From positions 1 to 64,000 of the forward strand of contig NZ_QAOX01000009.1 in NCBI RefSeq assembly GCF_003050935.1: a DNA stretch of 64,000 nt. Direction: 5' to 3'. Within the stretch, counting starts at the first letter, position 1, and each line of letters starts with the position of its first letter. The notes beneath the pieces are model-generated. The model did no database searches, was not told the DNA's origin, and worked only from the letters and a program-made list of their open reading frames with translations. The position numbers were made by a program, and so were the translations under genes. This DNA comes from Luteibacter sp. OK325 (lineage in GTDB: Bacteria > Pseudomonadota > Gammaproteobacteria > Xanthomonadales > Rhodanobacteraceae). Positions 19,928 to 29,079 of this stretch are shown here, in pieces.

Positions 19928-20773
19928 ATGCGCAGGATTTTCTTGTCGCTCGCATCCGTGGCCGCACTGGCCCTCGCCGGTTGCGGCGGCTCTTCCGATA
20001 ACGGCCAGCAGGCCGCGGGTGGTACGCCTGAGGCGACCGGCCCGGCCAACGCCGTCACCGGCAGTGTGTCCCTGCGTGATGCGGGCGCGCAGCTTTCGCC
20101 CGACGCCAAGCTTGATCTCAAGCTGATCGACGTCAGCGCCGAAGGCTCGCAGCCGCTGGCCACCAAGACGATCGCCCCGGTGACCCTGCCGGCGCAGTTC
20201 CAGCTCGACTTCAATGCCACCGACCTCAACCCGAACGACATGTACATCGTCGAGGTGTCCCTGCAGGACGGCGACCGTCATTACTCGTCGCCGCTGAAGA
20301 CCCCGGTGCTGACCAAGGGCGCGAAGAACGTCGCCAACATCCAGCTGGTGGGCGAAGCCACCCCGGGTGAGAAGGAGCTCAGCGGCTTCAACAGCGTCAA
20401 GAAGAACATCGGCGGCATGAAGGTCACCCAGGGCACCGCGCTGAAAGACGGCGAGTCCCATGGCTGGCAGATCTTCAAGAAGGGCAACGATGTCCAGTTC
20501 GTGCGTGAGCTCGTCGACTACGGCGACAAAGGCTTCACCGCGACCGACTTCGCCTACAAGAATGGCAAGCCCTGGGTCGTTGTCCAGGAGAAGAAGCCGA
20601 GCAAGGATGGCAAACCGACCGCGACCGAGCGCGCGGGCTGGAACGATGCCGGCGAGCTGGTGCTGAAGGAAAATCAGGCAGGCAACAAGACCGACGTCCT
20701 CTCCGACGACGCCGCCAACGACCTGCGCAAGCAGGCGGACGCGATGTACTCGAAGGCCGGCGGCAAGAAGTAA
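19928..20773 (+). CDS. YbaY-type lipoprotein
   Basis: 281 aa from the ATG at 19928, with GAGG 7 nt upstream. A lipoprotein signal ends in LALAGC with acylated Cys19. Residues ~42-135 (VTGSVSLRDAGAQLSPDAKLDLKLIDVS...) form a YbaY-like beta domain of the type seen in envelope lipoproteins and YscW pilotins. The C-terminal half is Lys/Asp-rich, without recognisable catalytic motifs. A cell-envelope location is well supported; the role is unknown. It stands alone, with a terminator 22 bp after the stop. Confidence 0.75.
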   Translation: MRRIFLSLASVAALALAGCGGSSDNGQQAAGGTPEATGPANAVTGSVSLRDAGAQLSPDAKLDLKLIDVSAEGSQPLATKTIAPVTLPAQFQLDFNATDLNPNDMYIVEVSLQDGDRHYSSPLKTPVLTKGAKNVANIQLVGEATPGEKELSGFNSVKKNIGGMKVTQGTALKDGESHGWQIFKKGNDVQFVRELVDYGDKGFTATDFAYKNGKPWVVVQEKKPSKDGKPTATERAGWNDAGELVLKENQAGNKTDVLSDDAANDLRKQADAMYSKAGGKK

Positions 20774-20795
20774 GCGCCACTTCGGTTTGATGAAG

Positions 20796-20823
20796 AACGC
20801 CGGCCTAGTTCCGGCGTTTTTTA
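20796..20823 (+). terminator. Rho-independent terminator after the lipoprotein gene
   Basis: AACGCCGG, a 7-nt loop, CCGGCGTT, then TTTTATT. Confidence 0.88.
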
Positions 20824-20833
20824 TTGGCGGAAC

Positions 20834-20991
20834 TGTAGGAGCCGCCTCAGCGGCGAACCCTCAGGCTGCCGCAGATACGAATGAGGCTTTGCACGACATC
20901 GTGCGAGCGGTTGAGCCACCGGCACGATGCGATGCAAAGCCTCGTTCGTTACATCAACCCCTGAGGGTTCGCCGCTGAAGCGGCTCCTACA
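20834..20991. repeat. 158-bp imperfect palindrome ending in two REP units
   Basis: Two inverted REP units (20834-20856 and 20969-20991) are extended by matching arms (GAACCCTCAGG/CCTGAGGGTTC). Inside is a further inverted pair: 20877-20893 versus 20933-20949, 16 of 17 bases complementary, continuing imperfectly toward the centre. The whole can fold into one long hairpin, a larger structure than the other REP clusters in the window. Confidence 0.8.
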
Positions 20992-21040
20992 TCAGCAGGT
21001 GCCCCCCATCAGAGGAGCCGGCCATCAGCGATGGGTTCGA

Positions 21041-22837
21041 TCAGAATGCCATCTTCACGCCGAGGTTCAGGCTGTTGTTGCGCTGGGTGTCGTCGCCGAA
21101 ACGACCACTGTAGGCGGCCCAGCCACTCCAGGTCTGGCTGAAGTCGGCGGTGAGGCCGAGGTCGGCCGTGGCCCAGGTCTTGTCCGGGGTGAACCCCTGA
21201 ACCTCGAAGCGACCGCTCATGCTCATGAGGCCTGCGGTGACATAGCGGGCGTCCGCACGGCCGTCGTGGTTGTAGGCCACTTCGGCGAACGGATGCAGCA
21301 CGGTGTTGCCCGACTGCCACGAGCCCTGCACGCGCCAGCCGGCGGTTTCGATACGGGCATTGCGGACCTGCTTGCCGAAGTTCATCGCGGTGCTGTCGCC
21401 GCCGTACTCGTTATAGCCGAACACACGCAGCTGCTCGAACGTGAGGCTGGCGAACGGACCGGTCTTCAGCGTTTCGCTGCCGAACCACCAGCCGCCCTGC
21501 AGGCCGCCGCCAACGTGTGAACCGTCGGTCTTGCCGGTTTCCGTGCGACGGGCGGTACCCAGGTCGATGCGACGATCGATGTCGGTGAAGCTCAGCTGGC
21601 CGAAGCTGGCGAAGCCGCCGATGTAACCGCCACCGGCGTGATAGAACGCGTAACCCGAGCCCATGATGTCCGTCATCTTGTAGCCGCCGCCGCCCGAGAA
21701 GTCGGCGTTGGTCGAGGCCACGCCCATGGCGACGCCTACCGAGATGTTTTCGTTGACCTTGGCATCGGCACCGACGGTCAGGTTGACGTTGTCGCTGTCA
21801 GCCTTCGGCGAGGTGTCGGTCGACTTGAACCGCTGCTGGCCGTAGTCGGCCGAGGCGAAGACGCGGGTGTCCGCACCGAAGTTGTCGGCCATCATCTGGT
21901 TGCGCAGCACGCGGGTGTGCGCATCGCTCGTGGCGAGGCCGGCTTCGCCGAGCAGCGAGATCTTCTGCGGGGCGGTGATGACCGAGATCGCGTACTGGCC
22001 GAGCAGGGCATGCGCCGCCGTCGTCGGGTGGATGCCGTCGGCGAACAGGTAGGTGGAGGCAGCGTTCGGATCACGCAATGTGGCCGGCGTGCAGGTGATC
22101 GAGCTGGCCGTGGTGCAGGCCGGCACGGTCACGTTGGTGAAGCCGTACGTGCCCGGGCTGGCGATGACTTCGTTGAGCAGGGCATAGGTGTCGATGGGCA
22201 CGATGCCGCGCTGGGCCGAGGCCAGGCCGCCGGAAAGGATGCCGTTGTAAACCTGGGTCAGCTGGGTGATGCCTGCGGAAGCTGCGGCACCCTGGGACAG
22301 GGCGGCCGGGGTCTTGCCCACGTCTGGCAGGTTGAAGACGACGATGGTCTTCGCGCCGGCAGCCTGCAGTGCCTTGATCTGGCCGACTTCCTGCGTCGCG
22401 GCGGTGGCGACCACGACCTGCGCGGTCGCCGGGTTGGCGGTGGCGGCGAGGAGATCGTTCGCGCCGATCCACATGGTGTAGAGCGCGTTCGGGTTAGCCT
22501 TGCCGCCGTTCGCGGTGAGGTACTGCTGGATCTGCGTGGAGGTCGCCGGGACCGGGTTTGCAATGGCGGCGCGGGCGCCACCGAAAGCGTAATCGGTGCC
22601 ACCGGACAGCGACGGGGTCAGCGACAGGTTGAAGTACGTGGCGATGTTCTCGACAGCGGTCGTGCCCGGGTTGGTCGTGAAACGCACGGGCACCGGCGAG
22701 CCGGAAAGAATGGCGACGTTGCCGCTATCGCTCAGGCTGTCGCCGAACGATACGACCTGCTGGAATCCGTCGGCGTGCGCCCCGGCACTGAACAGAAGGG
22801 CGGCACCGATGGCACCGGCAAGATGGCGAATACGCAT
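21041..22837 (-). CDS. GDSL esterase autotransporter (EstA-like)
   Basis: 598 aa. A signal peptide is followed by a GDSL hydrolase passenger: block I FGDSLSDSGN with nucleophile Ser34, block III GANDL, block V DGIHPTTAAH holding the Asp/His pair. The last ~270 residues form an autotransporter beta-barrel (from about VFASADYGQQRF) ending in LNLGVKMAF. The protein should display a lipase/esterase on the outer membrane, as for Pseudomonas EstA. The ATG at 22837 has GGAG 8 nt upstream; a GTG at 22846 is a less likely start. A REP unit and no promoter I can define lie upstream. Confidence 0.92.
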   Translation of the reverse strand: MRIRHLAGAIGAALLFSAGAHADGFQQVVSFGDSLSDSGNVAILSGSPVPVRFTTNPGTTAVENIATYFNLSLTPSLSGGTDYAFGGARAAIANPVPATSTQIQQYLTANGGKANPNALYTMWIGANDLLAATANPATAQVVVATAATQEVGQIKALQAAGAKTIVVFNLPDVGKTPAALSQGAAASAGITQLTQVYNGILSGGLASAQRGIVPIDTYALLNEVIASPGTYGFTNVTVPACTTASSITCTPATLRDPNAASTYLFADGIHPTTAAHALLGQYAISVITAPQKISLLGEAGLATSDAHTRVLRNQMMADNFGADTRVFASADYGQQRFKSTDTSPKADSDNVNLTVGADAKVNENISVGVAMGVASTNADFSGGGGYKMTDIMGSGYAFYHAGGGYIGGFASFGQLSFTDIDRRIDLGTARRTETGKTDGSHVGGGLQGGWWFGSETLKTGPFASLTFEQLRVFGYNEYGGDSTAMNFGKQVRNARIETAGWRVQGSWQSGNTVLHPFAEVAYNHDGRADARYVTAGLMSMSGRFEVQGFTPDKTWATADLGLTADFSQTWSGWAAYSGRFGDDTQRNNSLNLGVKMAF

Positions 22838-22925
22838 GTGGTTCACTCCGTGTGTGGGGCGTTAGAGAAACGTTACGGTAATGGAAGCCATACGCCGGCG
22901 CATGCTGCGCCGCCGCACCGAAAAA

Positions 22926-22948
22926 TGTGGGAGCCGCTTCAGCGGCGA
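22926..22948 (+). repeat. Single REP unit
   Basis: A solo copy of the 23-nt REP-like palindrome, in the 257-bp gap between the esterase gene and the hairpin behind tex. Confidence 0.75.
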
Positions 22949-23053
22949 AAAACCAACGGAGCGGTTTAGCGGCAACGCCCATCGCCGGCACAGCCGGCTC
23001 ACACAACGAGCTTCCGCATTGAGGAAATTCTAGGGTTTTGCCGAAAAGGAGTG

Positions 23054-23088
23054 GCATCTACCCGGCCTCGAAGCGGCCGGGTAGATGC
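23054..23088 (-). terminator. Strong hairpin behind tex (terminator-like)
   Basis: A perfect 14-bp stem (GCATCTACCCGGCC and its complement) with a 7-nt loop lies 7 bp after the tex stop. The T-rich stretch on the minus strand begins only ~6 nt later (CCTTTTC), so it is not a classic intrinsic terminator. Confidence 0.6.
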
Positions 23089-23094
23089 AATGCC

Positions 23095-25455
23095 TTACTT
23101 CTTCTGGGCGCGCGAGAACGCGTCGGCGAACGCGCTGTTCGCCGGTGCCGCTGCGGGCTTCGGCGGCTGCGCGGGACGGCTGGCGCCGCTACCCTGGCCA
23201 CCGCGACGGTTACCACCGCCGCCACCGCCGCCACCGCCGGCTGCAGCGTCGTCGCGCTGGGCGGGACGGCCACTGCGCGCTTCGCCCGGCACGTCGTCCA
23301 GGCGCATGGTGAGGGCGATGCGCTTGCGGGGCAGGTCCACTTCCATGACCTTGACCTTGACCACATCGCCAGCCTTCACCGCATCGCGCGGATCCTTGAC
23401 GAAGGTGTGCGACAGCGCGGACACATGAACCAGTCCGTCCTGATGGACGCCGATATCGACGAAGGCACCAAAAGCCGCGACGTTGGTCACGCGGCCTTCG
23501 AGCACCATGCCGACTTTCAGGTCTTTGAGGTCTTCGACGCCTTCGGCGAAGGTGGGTGCAACGAACTCGGGGCGCGGATCACGACCGGGCTTCTCGAGTT
23601 CCTTGAGGATGTCGCGCACCGTCGGCACACCGAACGTGGCATCGGTGAAGTCCTCGGCCTTGAGGTTACGCAGGAAGGACGTATCGCCGATCACCTGCTT
23701 CACTTCGCGACCGCACTGCTTGAGGATGCGCTCGACCACCGGATACGCCTCGGGGTGAACCGAGCTCGCATCGAGCGGATTGCTACCTGCGGAAATGCGC
23801 AGGAAGCCGGCGCACTGCTCGAAGGCCTTGTCGCCGAGGCGAGGCACCTTCAACAGGTCCTTCCGGCTCGGGAACGGACCGTTGGCATCGCGGTGCTTGA
23901 CGACATTCTCGGCCACACTGCTGGACAGGCCGGCAACGCGCGCGAGCAGTGGTGCCGATGCCGTGTTGACGTCGACGCCGACCGCGTTCACGCAGTCTTC
24001 GACGCGGGCGTCCAGCGCGCGCGCGAGCTTCACCTGGTTCACGTCGTGCTGGTACTGGCCGACACCGATGGCCTTGGGTTCGATCTTCACCAGCTCGGCC
24101 AGCGGATCCTGCAGGCGGCGCGCGATGGAGACGGCGCCGCGGATGGACACGTCGACGTCAGGGAATTCCTTGGAGGCGAGTTCGGACGCGGAGTACACCG
24201 ACGCGCCGGCCTCGCTGACGACCACCTTGGCGAGGTTGAGGTCGGCGTGCTTCTTGATAACTTCCGCCGCCAGTTTGTCCGTCTCGCGCGAGGCGGTGCC
24301 GTTGCCGATGGCAATGAGATTCACGCCGTGCTGATTACACAGCTGCGCGATGCGCGCCACGGATTGATCCCATTGGTTGCGCGGTTCGTGCGGGTAGATC
24401 GTGTCGTACGCCACCAGCTTGCCCGTCGCGTCCACGATTGCCAGCTTGCAGCCGGTGCGGATGCCCGGGTCGAGGCCCATCACGGTCTTCGCGCCCGCGG
24501 GTGCGGCGAGCAGGAGATCCTTCAGGTTGTCGCCGAACACGCGGATGGCTTCGTCCTCGGCACCTTCGCGCACGCGGCCGAACAGATCGAGCGTGAGGTG
24601 GAGATGCAGCTTCACGCGCCAGGTCAGTCGCACGGTTTCGCGCAGCCAGGCATCGGCGGCGCGGTTCCGGTTGACGATACCGGCACGCGCGGCGACACGG
24701 CCTTCGCCCTCGGCATGACCCTGGTCGGCGTCCACGCCGGGATTGAGGTCGATCTCGAGCACACCTTCGTTGCGCGCGCGCATCAGCGCGAGGAGGCGGT
24801 GCGAGGGAATCTTCGACACCGCTTCGCTGTGGTCGAAGTAGTCGCGGAACTTGGCGCCTTCGTTCTCCTTGCCGGCGACGACGACGGCGCGGATCTGGCC
24901 CTTGTCCCACAGCCAGTCGCGAAGTTCGCCGACGAGGCTGGCGTCCTCTGCGATCGTCTCCATGAGGATGGCGCGCGCGCCGTCCAGCGCCGCCTTGGTA
25001 TCGGCCACACCTTTCTCGGCGTCGACGAAGCCCGCGGCGAAGGTGTCCGGGTCTTGCGTGGGATCTTCGCGCAGACCGAGCGCCAGTGGCTCCAGGCCCG
25101 CTTCGCGGGCGATCTGGGCTTTGGTGCGGCGCTTGGGTTTGAACGGGAGGTAGAGATCTTCCAGGCGCGCCTTGGTGTCGGCGCTGAGGATGTCGGCCTT
25201 GAGGGCGTCGGTCATCTTGCCCTGCTCGACAATGCTGTCGAGGATGGCCGCGCGGCGGTCTTCCAGCTCGCGCAGGTAGCGCAGGCGCTCTTCGAGCAGA
25301 CGCAGCTGAATGTCGTCCAGACCGCCGGTCACTTCCTTGCGGTAGCGGGCGATGAACGGCACGGTGGCGCCGCCGTCAAGGAGTTCCACCGCTGCGCGCA
25401 CCTGTTCGGGCTTCGCGGCGATGTCCTGGGCAATTCGTTGTTCGATGCTCTGCAT
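23095..25455 (-). CDS. tex: Tex family RNA-binding transcription accessory protein
   Basis: 786 aa, the usual size. Order of domains: Tex N-terminal helical region ([20 protein letters not shown]), YqgF/RuvC-like domain ([16 protein letters not shown]), tandem helix-hairpin-helix ([20 protein letters not shown]) and a C-terminal S1 RNA-binding domain ([21 protein letters not shown]). A Gly-rich basic tail with nine consecutive Gly follows. Tex binds RNA and influences transcription elongation and stress or toxin gene expression in several bacteria. The ATG at 25455 matches the family start; upstream extension is rejected. Confidence 0.96.
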   Translation of the reverse strand: MQSIEQRIAQDIAAKPEQVRAAVELLDGGATVPFIARYRKEVTGGLDDIQLRLLEERLRYLRELEDRRAAILDSIVEQGKMTDALKADILSADTKARLEDLYLPFKPKRRTKAQIAREAGLEPLALGLREDPTQDPDTFAAGFVDAEKGVADTKAALDGARAILMETIAEDASLVGELRDWLWDKGQIRAVVVAGKENEGAKFRDYFDHSEAVSKIPSHRLLALMRARNEGVLEIDLNPGVDADQGHAEGEGRVAARAGIVNRNRAADAWLRETVRLTWRVKLHLHLTLDLFGRVREGAEDEAIRVFGDNLKDLLLAAPAGAKTVMGLDPGIRTGCKLAIVDATGKLVAYDTIYPHEPRNQWDQSVARIAQLCNQHGVNLIAIGNGTASRETDKLAAEVIKKHADLNLAKVVVSEAGASVYSASELASKEFPDVDVSIRGAVSIARRLQDPLAELVKIEPKAIGVGQYQHDVNQVKLARALDARVEDCVNAVGVDVNTASAPLLARVAGLSSSVAENVVKHRDANGPFPSRKDLLKVPRLGDKAFEQCAGFLRISAGSNPLDASSVHPEAYPVVERILKQCGREVKQVIGDTSFLRNLKAEDFTDATFGVPTVRDILKELEKPGRDPRPEFVAPTFAEGVEDLKDLKVGMVLEGRVTNVAAFGAFVDIGVHQDGLVHVSALSHTFVKDPRDAVKAGDVVKVKVMEVDLPRKRIALTMRLDDVPGEARSGRPAQRDDAAAGGGGGGGGGNRRGGQGSGASRPAQPPKPAAAPANSAFADAFSRAQKK

Positions 25456-25522
25456 GTGGTTCCTGTGCGTTGCGCGGCCGGCCGAAACGTCGGTTCGAGC
25501 CGTGGATGATAGCAAGCACAGG

Positions 25523-25546
25523 AAAACCCCGGCCCGGTGGCCGGGG
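25523..25546 (-). terminator. Rho-independent terminator of the RDD-protein gene
   Basis: On the minus strand, CCCCGGCC, loop ACCG, GGCCGGGG, then TTTT; it starts 15 bp after the RDD stop codon. Confidence 0.8.
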
Positions 25547-25560
25547 TGGGGGAAGCGCAA

Positions 25561-26334
25561 TCAGGCGTCGAAGCGACCGTTCTCGCCGCCGCGTGGGGCG
25601 ACGGTGGCCACTGAGACCTGTTCGGCGCGGCCCGTCAGCACGTAGGTGCGGGCCAGGAGGTCATGCACGCCCTGCTTGCGCTCGGTGAACGCGGCGACCA
25701 CGTAGCAGATCAGTGGAAGTGGCACGGGAAAGCGCAGCACGTTGGTCAGGCGCACCGCGTTGCGGCCGGCACTACGGGCAATCGAGATGCGCTGTCCGTC
25801 GGTGTCGGTGACGCGGATGCCCACGGCCATCTTTCCTGGCGTGGCCTGCCACTTCGAAGCCTCGAACAGCGTGTAATACACGAAGCCGATAACCATCAGC
25901 ACGTAGGTAATCGGCAGGACGGACGTTGCATAGGCTTCCAGCGCAGCGACCTGATCGGTCTTCATCTGCTCCATCACGGTGGTCATGACGGCACCCAGGC
26001 CCATGCTCAGGGCTATAACGGTGAACGGCACGATGAGGATGAGGTAGTCGATCACCCAGGCACCGAAGCGCAGCCAGAAGCCGGCGTACTCCGGCGCGGC
26101 CACATCGGTGACGCCAAGAAAGGGTGGCGGGGAAGGTGGCATGGGCGGCACACCGTCGGCGACCGCCGCGGGACGCTCTTCCGGAAAGAGCTCACCCAGC
26201 GGGCGCCAGTCGACCATGCCGTCGTACCACCCAAGCTCGTCGGGACGGCAGGTGCCGTCGCGCAGCCACTGACGGATTTCGTCGTCCGTGTAGGGGCCAA
26301 AGCGCTCGCCGTTACGTCCGATCCAGACTTGCAT
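25561..26334 (-). CDS. GYF_2-RDD domain membrane protein
   Basis: 257 aa. The first ~60 residues (VWIGRNGERFGPYTDDEIRQWL) are a GYF_2-type domain, commonly fused to membrane proteins. Then comes an RDD domain with R-F-GAWVIDYLI, two or three hydrophobic segments and the D-G-R motif (VTDTDGQRISIARSAGRN). RDD proteins are inner-membrane proteins of largely unknown function; some act in Na+(Li+, K+)/H+ exchange. The ATG at 26334 is preceded by AGAAGG; a GTG at 26352 is the alternative. It stands alone with its own terminator. Confidence 0.8.
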   Translation of the reverse strand: MQVWIGRNGERFGPYTDDEIRQWLRDGTCRPDELGWYDGMVDWRPLGELFPEERPAAVADGVPPMPPSPPPFLGVTDVAAPEYAGFWLRFGAWVIDYLILIVPFTVIALSMGLGAVMTTVMEQMKTDQVAALEAYATSVLPITYVLMVIGFVYYTLFEASKWQATPGKMAVGIRVTDTDGQRISIARSAGRNAVRLTNVLRFPVPLPLICYVVAAFTERKQGVHDLLARTYVLTGRAEQVSVATVAPRGGENGRFDA

Positions 26335-26425
26335 AGGGGTCGACCTTCTCACTGATGCACTGACAGGCGCCGATGATGCCAGATGGACCGAAGCGCCGCC
26401 GACTGCTGGTTGGCACGGGTGCCGC

Positions 26426-28300
26426 CTACGCGGCGCGGCGCTTCAGGTGGACCAGCAGCAGCGAGATCGCCGCCGGCGTGACACCACTGATGCGCGACGC
26501 CTGACCGATCGTCACCGGAAGCGCCCGCTTCAGCTTGAGCAGGACCTCGGCGGAGAGCCCTCGCACGCGGTCGTAGTCGAAGCCATCGGGAATGGCCGTG
26601 GCTTCGTGGCGGCGCTGGCGCTCGATCTCGTCGCGCTGGCGCTCCAGGTAGCCGGAGTACTTCGCCTGCACTTCCACCTGGGTTGCCACCTCGGCGTCAT
26701 CCACCGGCGGTCCCAACTCGGGAACACCGGTCAGGGTGGCGTAGTTCAGTTCCGGACGACGGAGCAGGTCGAGCGCATGCGTCTCGCGGCTCACCGCGAT
26801 GCCGAGCGAGCGCTCGATGGCTGCGCCCAGCGCATTGGTCGGTGCCGCCCAGATGCCGCGCAGGCGCGCCGTCTCGTGCTCGGCCGCGTCCCGCTTGGCT
26901 TCGAAGCGACGGAAGCGCTCCTCGGAAACGATGCCGCGCGCGTAGCCGTGGGGTGTAAGGCGCAGGTCGGCGTTGTCTTCGCGCAGGTGCAGTCGGTACT
27001 CGGCGCGCGAAGTGAACATGCGATACGGCTCAACGGTGCCGTTCGTCGTGAGGTCGTCGATGAGGACGCCGATATAGGCCTCGTCGCGGCGCGGACACCA
27101 CGGCGTCTCGCCGCGCACGGCAAGCGCGGCATTCATGCCGGCGATGAGCCCCTGCGCACCGGCTTCTTCATAACCGGTGGTGCCATTGATCTGCCCGGCG
27201 AAATAGAGTCCCGGAATGCCCTTGGTTTCCAGCCACGGATGCAGGCCGCGCGGATCGAAGTAATCGTATTCGATGGCATAACCGGGCCGCGTGATGTGCG
27301 CGCGCTCGAAACCCGGGATCGACCGCACCAGCGCGTACTGCACGTCGAAGGGCAGCGAGGTCGAAATGCCGTTCGGATAAATCTCAAAGGTATCGAGGCC
27401 TTCCGGTTCGACGAAGATCTGGTGCGAGGTCTTGTCCGCGAAGCGGACCACCTTGTCTTCGATCGACGGGCAATAGCGCGGGCCGACGCCTTCGATCTGT
27501 CCGCTATACAGCGGCGACCGGTCGAGCGAGCCGCGGATCAACTCATGCGTGGCTTCGGTGGTGTGGGTGATCCAGCAGCTCACCTGCCGCGGATGCTCCG
27601 CCGCCGATCCCATGTACGAGAAGTGCGGCATGGGATCGTCGCCGGGCTGCTCCTCGAGCACGGAGAAGTCAATGCTGCGGCTGTCGATACGCGGGGGCGT
27701 TCCTGTCTTCAGCCGGTCGGCGGCCACGGGGAGCTCGCGCAGTTTTGCTGCAAGCGTCGACGCAGGCGGATCGCCCGCGCGGCCACCGGCGTATTGCGCG
27801 GAACCGATGTGTATCTTGCCGGCGAGGAAGGTGCCCGCGGTCAGCACCACGGCGGGCGCATGGAAATCGAGGCCCATCTGCGTGCGTACGCCGGCGACGC
27901 GTCCATCGACGAGGATGAGATCGTCGACAGCTTGCTGGAACAGCACCAGGTTGGGCTGCGTTTCCACCATGAGACGGATGGCCGCCTTGTAGAGCGAGCG
28001 GTCGGCCTGGCAACGTGTCGCCCGGACGGCCGGTCCCTTGGATGCGTTGAGCGTTCGCCATTGGATGCCGGCGCGATCCGCGGCGCGGCCCATGGCGCCA
28101 CCGAGGGCGTCGATTTCCCTGACCAGATGCCCCTTGCCGATGCCGCCGATGGCCGGGTTGCAGCTCATCTGCCCGATCGTTTCGATGTTGTGGCTGAGCA
28201 GCAGAGTGCGTGCGCCGGCGCGTGCGGAGGCAAGCGCGGCTTCGGTGCCGGCGTGTCCGCCACCGACCACGATGACGTCGTAGGTTTCTTTATGCAGCAT
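26426..28300 (-). CDS. mnmG: tRNA uridine-5-carboxymethylaminomethyl modification enzyme MnmG
   Basis: 624 aa, full length. The FAD-binding Rossmann motif VGGGHAG (12-18) and the family signature [14 protein letters not shown] are present, with the C-terminal helical domain that contacts MnmE. With MnmE it makes the cmnm5 group on U34 of tRNAs reading split codon boxes. It is divergent from the intergenic RNA candidate at 28420-28660, with ~120 bp between them for the mnmG promoter. Confidence 0.97.
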   Translation of the reverse strand: MLHKETYDVIVVGGGHAGTEAALASARAGARTLLLSHNIETIGQMSCNPAIGGIGKGHLVREIDALGGAMGRAADRAGIQWRTLNASKGPAVRATRCQADRSLYKAAIRLMVETQPNLVLFQQAVDDLILVDGRVAGVRTQMGLDFHAPAVVLTAGTFLAGKIHIGSAQYAGGRAGDPPASTLAAKLRELPVAADRLKTGTPPRIDSRSIDFSVLEEQPGDDPMPHFSYMGSAAEHPRQVSCWITHTTEATHELIRGSLDRSPLYSGQIEGVGPRYCPSIEDKVVRFADKTSHQIFVEPEGLDTFEIYPNGISTSLPFDVQYALVRSIPGFERAHITRPGYAIEYDYFDPRGLHPWLETKGIPGLYFAGQINGTTGYEEAGAQGLIAGMNAALAVRGETPWCPRRDEAYIGVLIDDLTTNGTVEPYRMFTSRAEYRLHLREDNADLRLTPHGYARGIVSEERFRRFEAKRDAAEHETARLRGIWAAPTNALGAAIERSLGIAVSRETHALDLLRRPELNYATLTGVPELGPPVDDAEVATQVEVQAKYSGYLERQRDEIERQRRHEATAIPDGFDYDRVRGLSAEVLLKLKRALPVTIGQASRISGVTPAAISLLLVHLKRRAA

Positions 28301-28393
28301 GGTCAGGGTTTCGGGCGTAGGGCCAAGGCGGTCATTTTACGCCTGCCGGGCGAGCCACGCTGCGTTGCAGCGTGATCGGCATTCGACAGGGCT

Positions 28394-28410
28394 TGGCACG
28401 GCTTGTGCTT
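28394..28410 (+). promoter_or_regulatory. Candidate sigma54 promoter for the intergenic RNA
   Basis: TTGGCACGGCTTGTGCT contains the invariant GG (28395-28396) and GC (28407-28408) separated by 10 nt. It matches TGGCACG-N4-TTGCW except at the first T of TTGC. A start ~12 nt after the GC would be near 28420. This is a match by eye only. Confidence 0.4.
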
Positions 28411-28419
28411 CCTATTCCG

Positions 28420-28660
28420 TGCACTTCACCCGGGCAGACGCTGCGCGATAACACGCGCGCCGAGACCGAACGACAGGGGTTTGGTCGTGTGCCGGGAGGA
28501 GGAAGCGGGATGCGGGCAAGGATGCCCCATTCGATTGAACGAATGAGATCTGGCGCCCGGCGGTCTCAGGAACAGGGGGAATCCAGGATGACCGTGCTGC
28601 CGGGCGCCAGAAACCGAGTGACTGGCACGAAGAGCCGAGGCCAAAGCCTCGGCTTTTTTT
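28420..28660 (+). ncRNA. Candidate structured small RNA with GGA motifs
   Basis: No protein-coding signal, but five successive hairpins. 1: GACCGAAC/GTTTGGTC. 2: GGGC/GCCC with loop AAGGAT (28514-28527). 3: CATTCG/CGAATG (28528-28545). 4: a perfect 12-bp stem, 28550-28561 with 28599-28610, closing an inner GGTC/GACC stem and a loop containing two CAGGA motifs. 5: a classical terminator (28633-28660). Unpaired GGA motifs recall CsrA/RsmA-sequestering RNAs (CsrB, RsmY). The 5' end is guessed from the sigma54-like site. Family identity is not established. Confidence 0.55.
28633..28660 (+). terminator. Rho-independent terminator of the candidate small RNA
   Basis: AGCCGAGGC, loop CAAA, GCCTCGGCT, then a seven-T run. 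No gene on the plus strand precedes it for several kilobases (mnmG is on the minus strand), so it must end an RNA starting in this gap. Confidence 0.9.
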
Positions 28661-28871
28661 CGTTGAATTGAACATACACCGATCGAATGAACTGTGTGTG
28701 ACTTTTTCGTCAACGTAGTGCTCGATTTCGGCAATTGGTGACGCAGTACGTCAGTTTCTCCCTCGATGCGAGATTCGATGTGATCCAGCGCACATTTTTT
28801 CTCGCGCCACAGCGAGTGGCACGGCCGATGCATCGCAACATCGTGACCCACGAGTAAAGAGGCGAGACGCC

Positions 28872-29060
28872 ATGAATGCTGTCATGTCCACCAATGAACC
28901 CATGCTCCGCCACCACGACCTGCTCATCGAAATGGGTAGCCTGGAAATGGCCATGGAGCAACTCGACGAACGCAATCAGGCCGAACAGGGTCGCCTGCGT
29001 CCGCGCATCGAGCAGCGCCTCGCACACATACGTGAAACGCTTGCCGGGATGGACGACTGA
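28872..29060 (+). CDS. Small hypothetical protein
   Basis: 62 aa, acidic and helical, with no signal or membrane segment. Two in-frame ATGs are possible (28872, 28884); the first has AGAGG ~9 nt upstream. The sequence (LIEMGSLEMAMEQLDERNQAEQGRL) looks amphipathic and could form a coiled-coil. It is convergent with pepN, 8 bp away, and the two share a hairpin at the junction. The function is not recognised. Of the upstream 28661-28871, only the ribosome site is notable. Confidence 0.5.
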   Translation: MNAVMSTNEPMLRHHDLLIEMGSLEMAMEQLDERNQAEQGRLRPRIEQRLAHIRETLAGMDD

Positions 29061-29079
29061 CCCTGGGCTCAGCCCAGGG
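29061..29079. terminator. Hairpin between convergent genes
   Basis: CCCTGGGC, loop TCA, GCCCAGGG, straddling the pepN stop codon just after the small ORF. Without a T run on either side it is at best a weak bidirectional terminator. Confidence 0.4.

Noticed and set aside
26447-28375. 642-aa frame antisense to mnmG; also the 823-aa frame antisense to tex
   Set aside because: Both are shadows of well-conserved genes and have no recognisable protein features.
28372-28671. 99-aa frame overlapping the structured RNA candidate
   Set aside because: No ribosome site, Arg-rich random composition, and it runs through the terminator hairpin.
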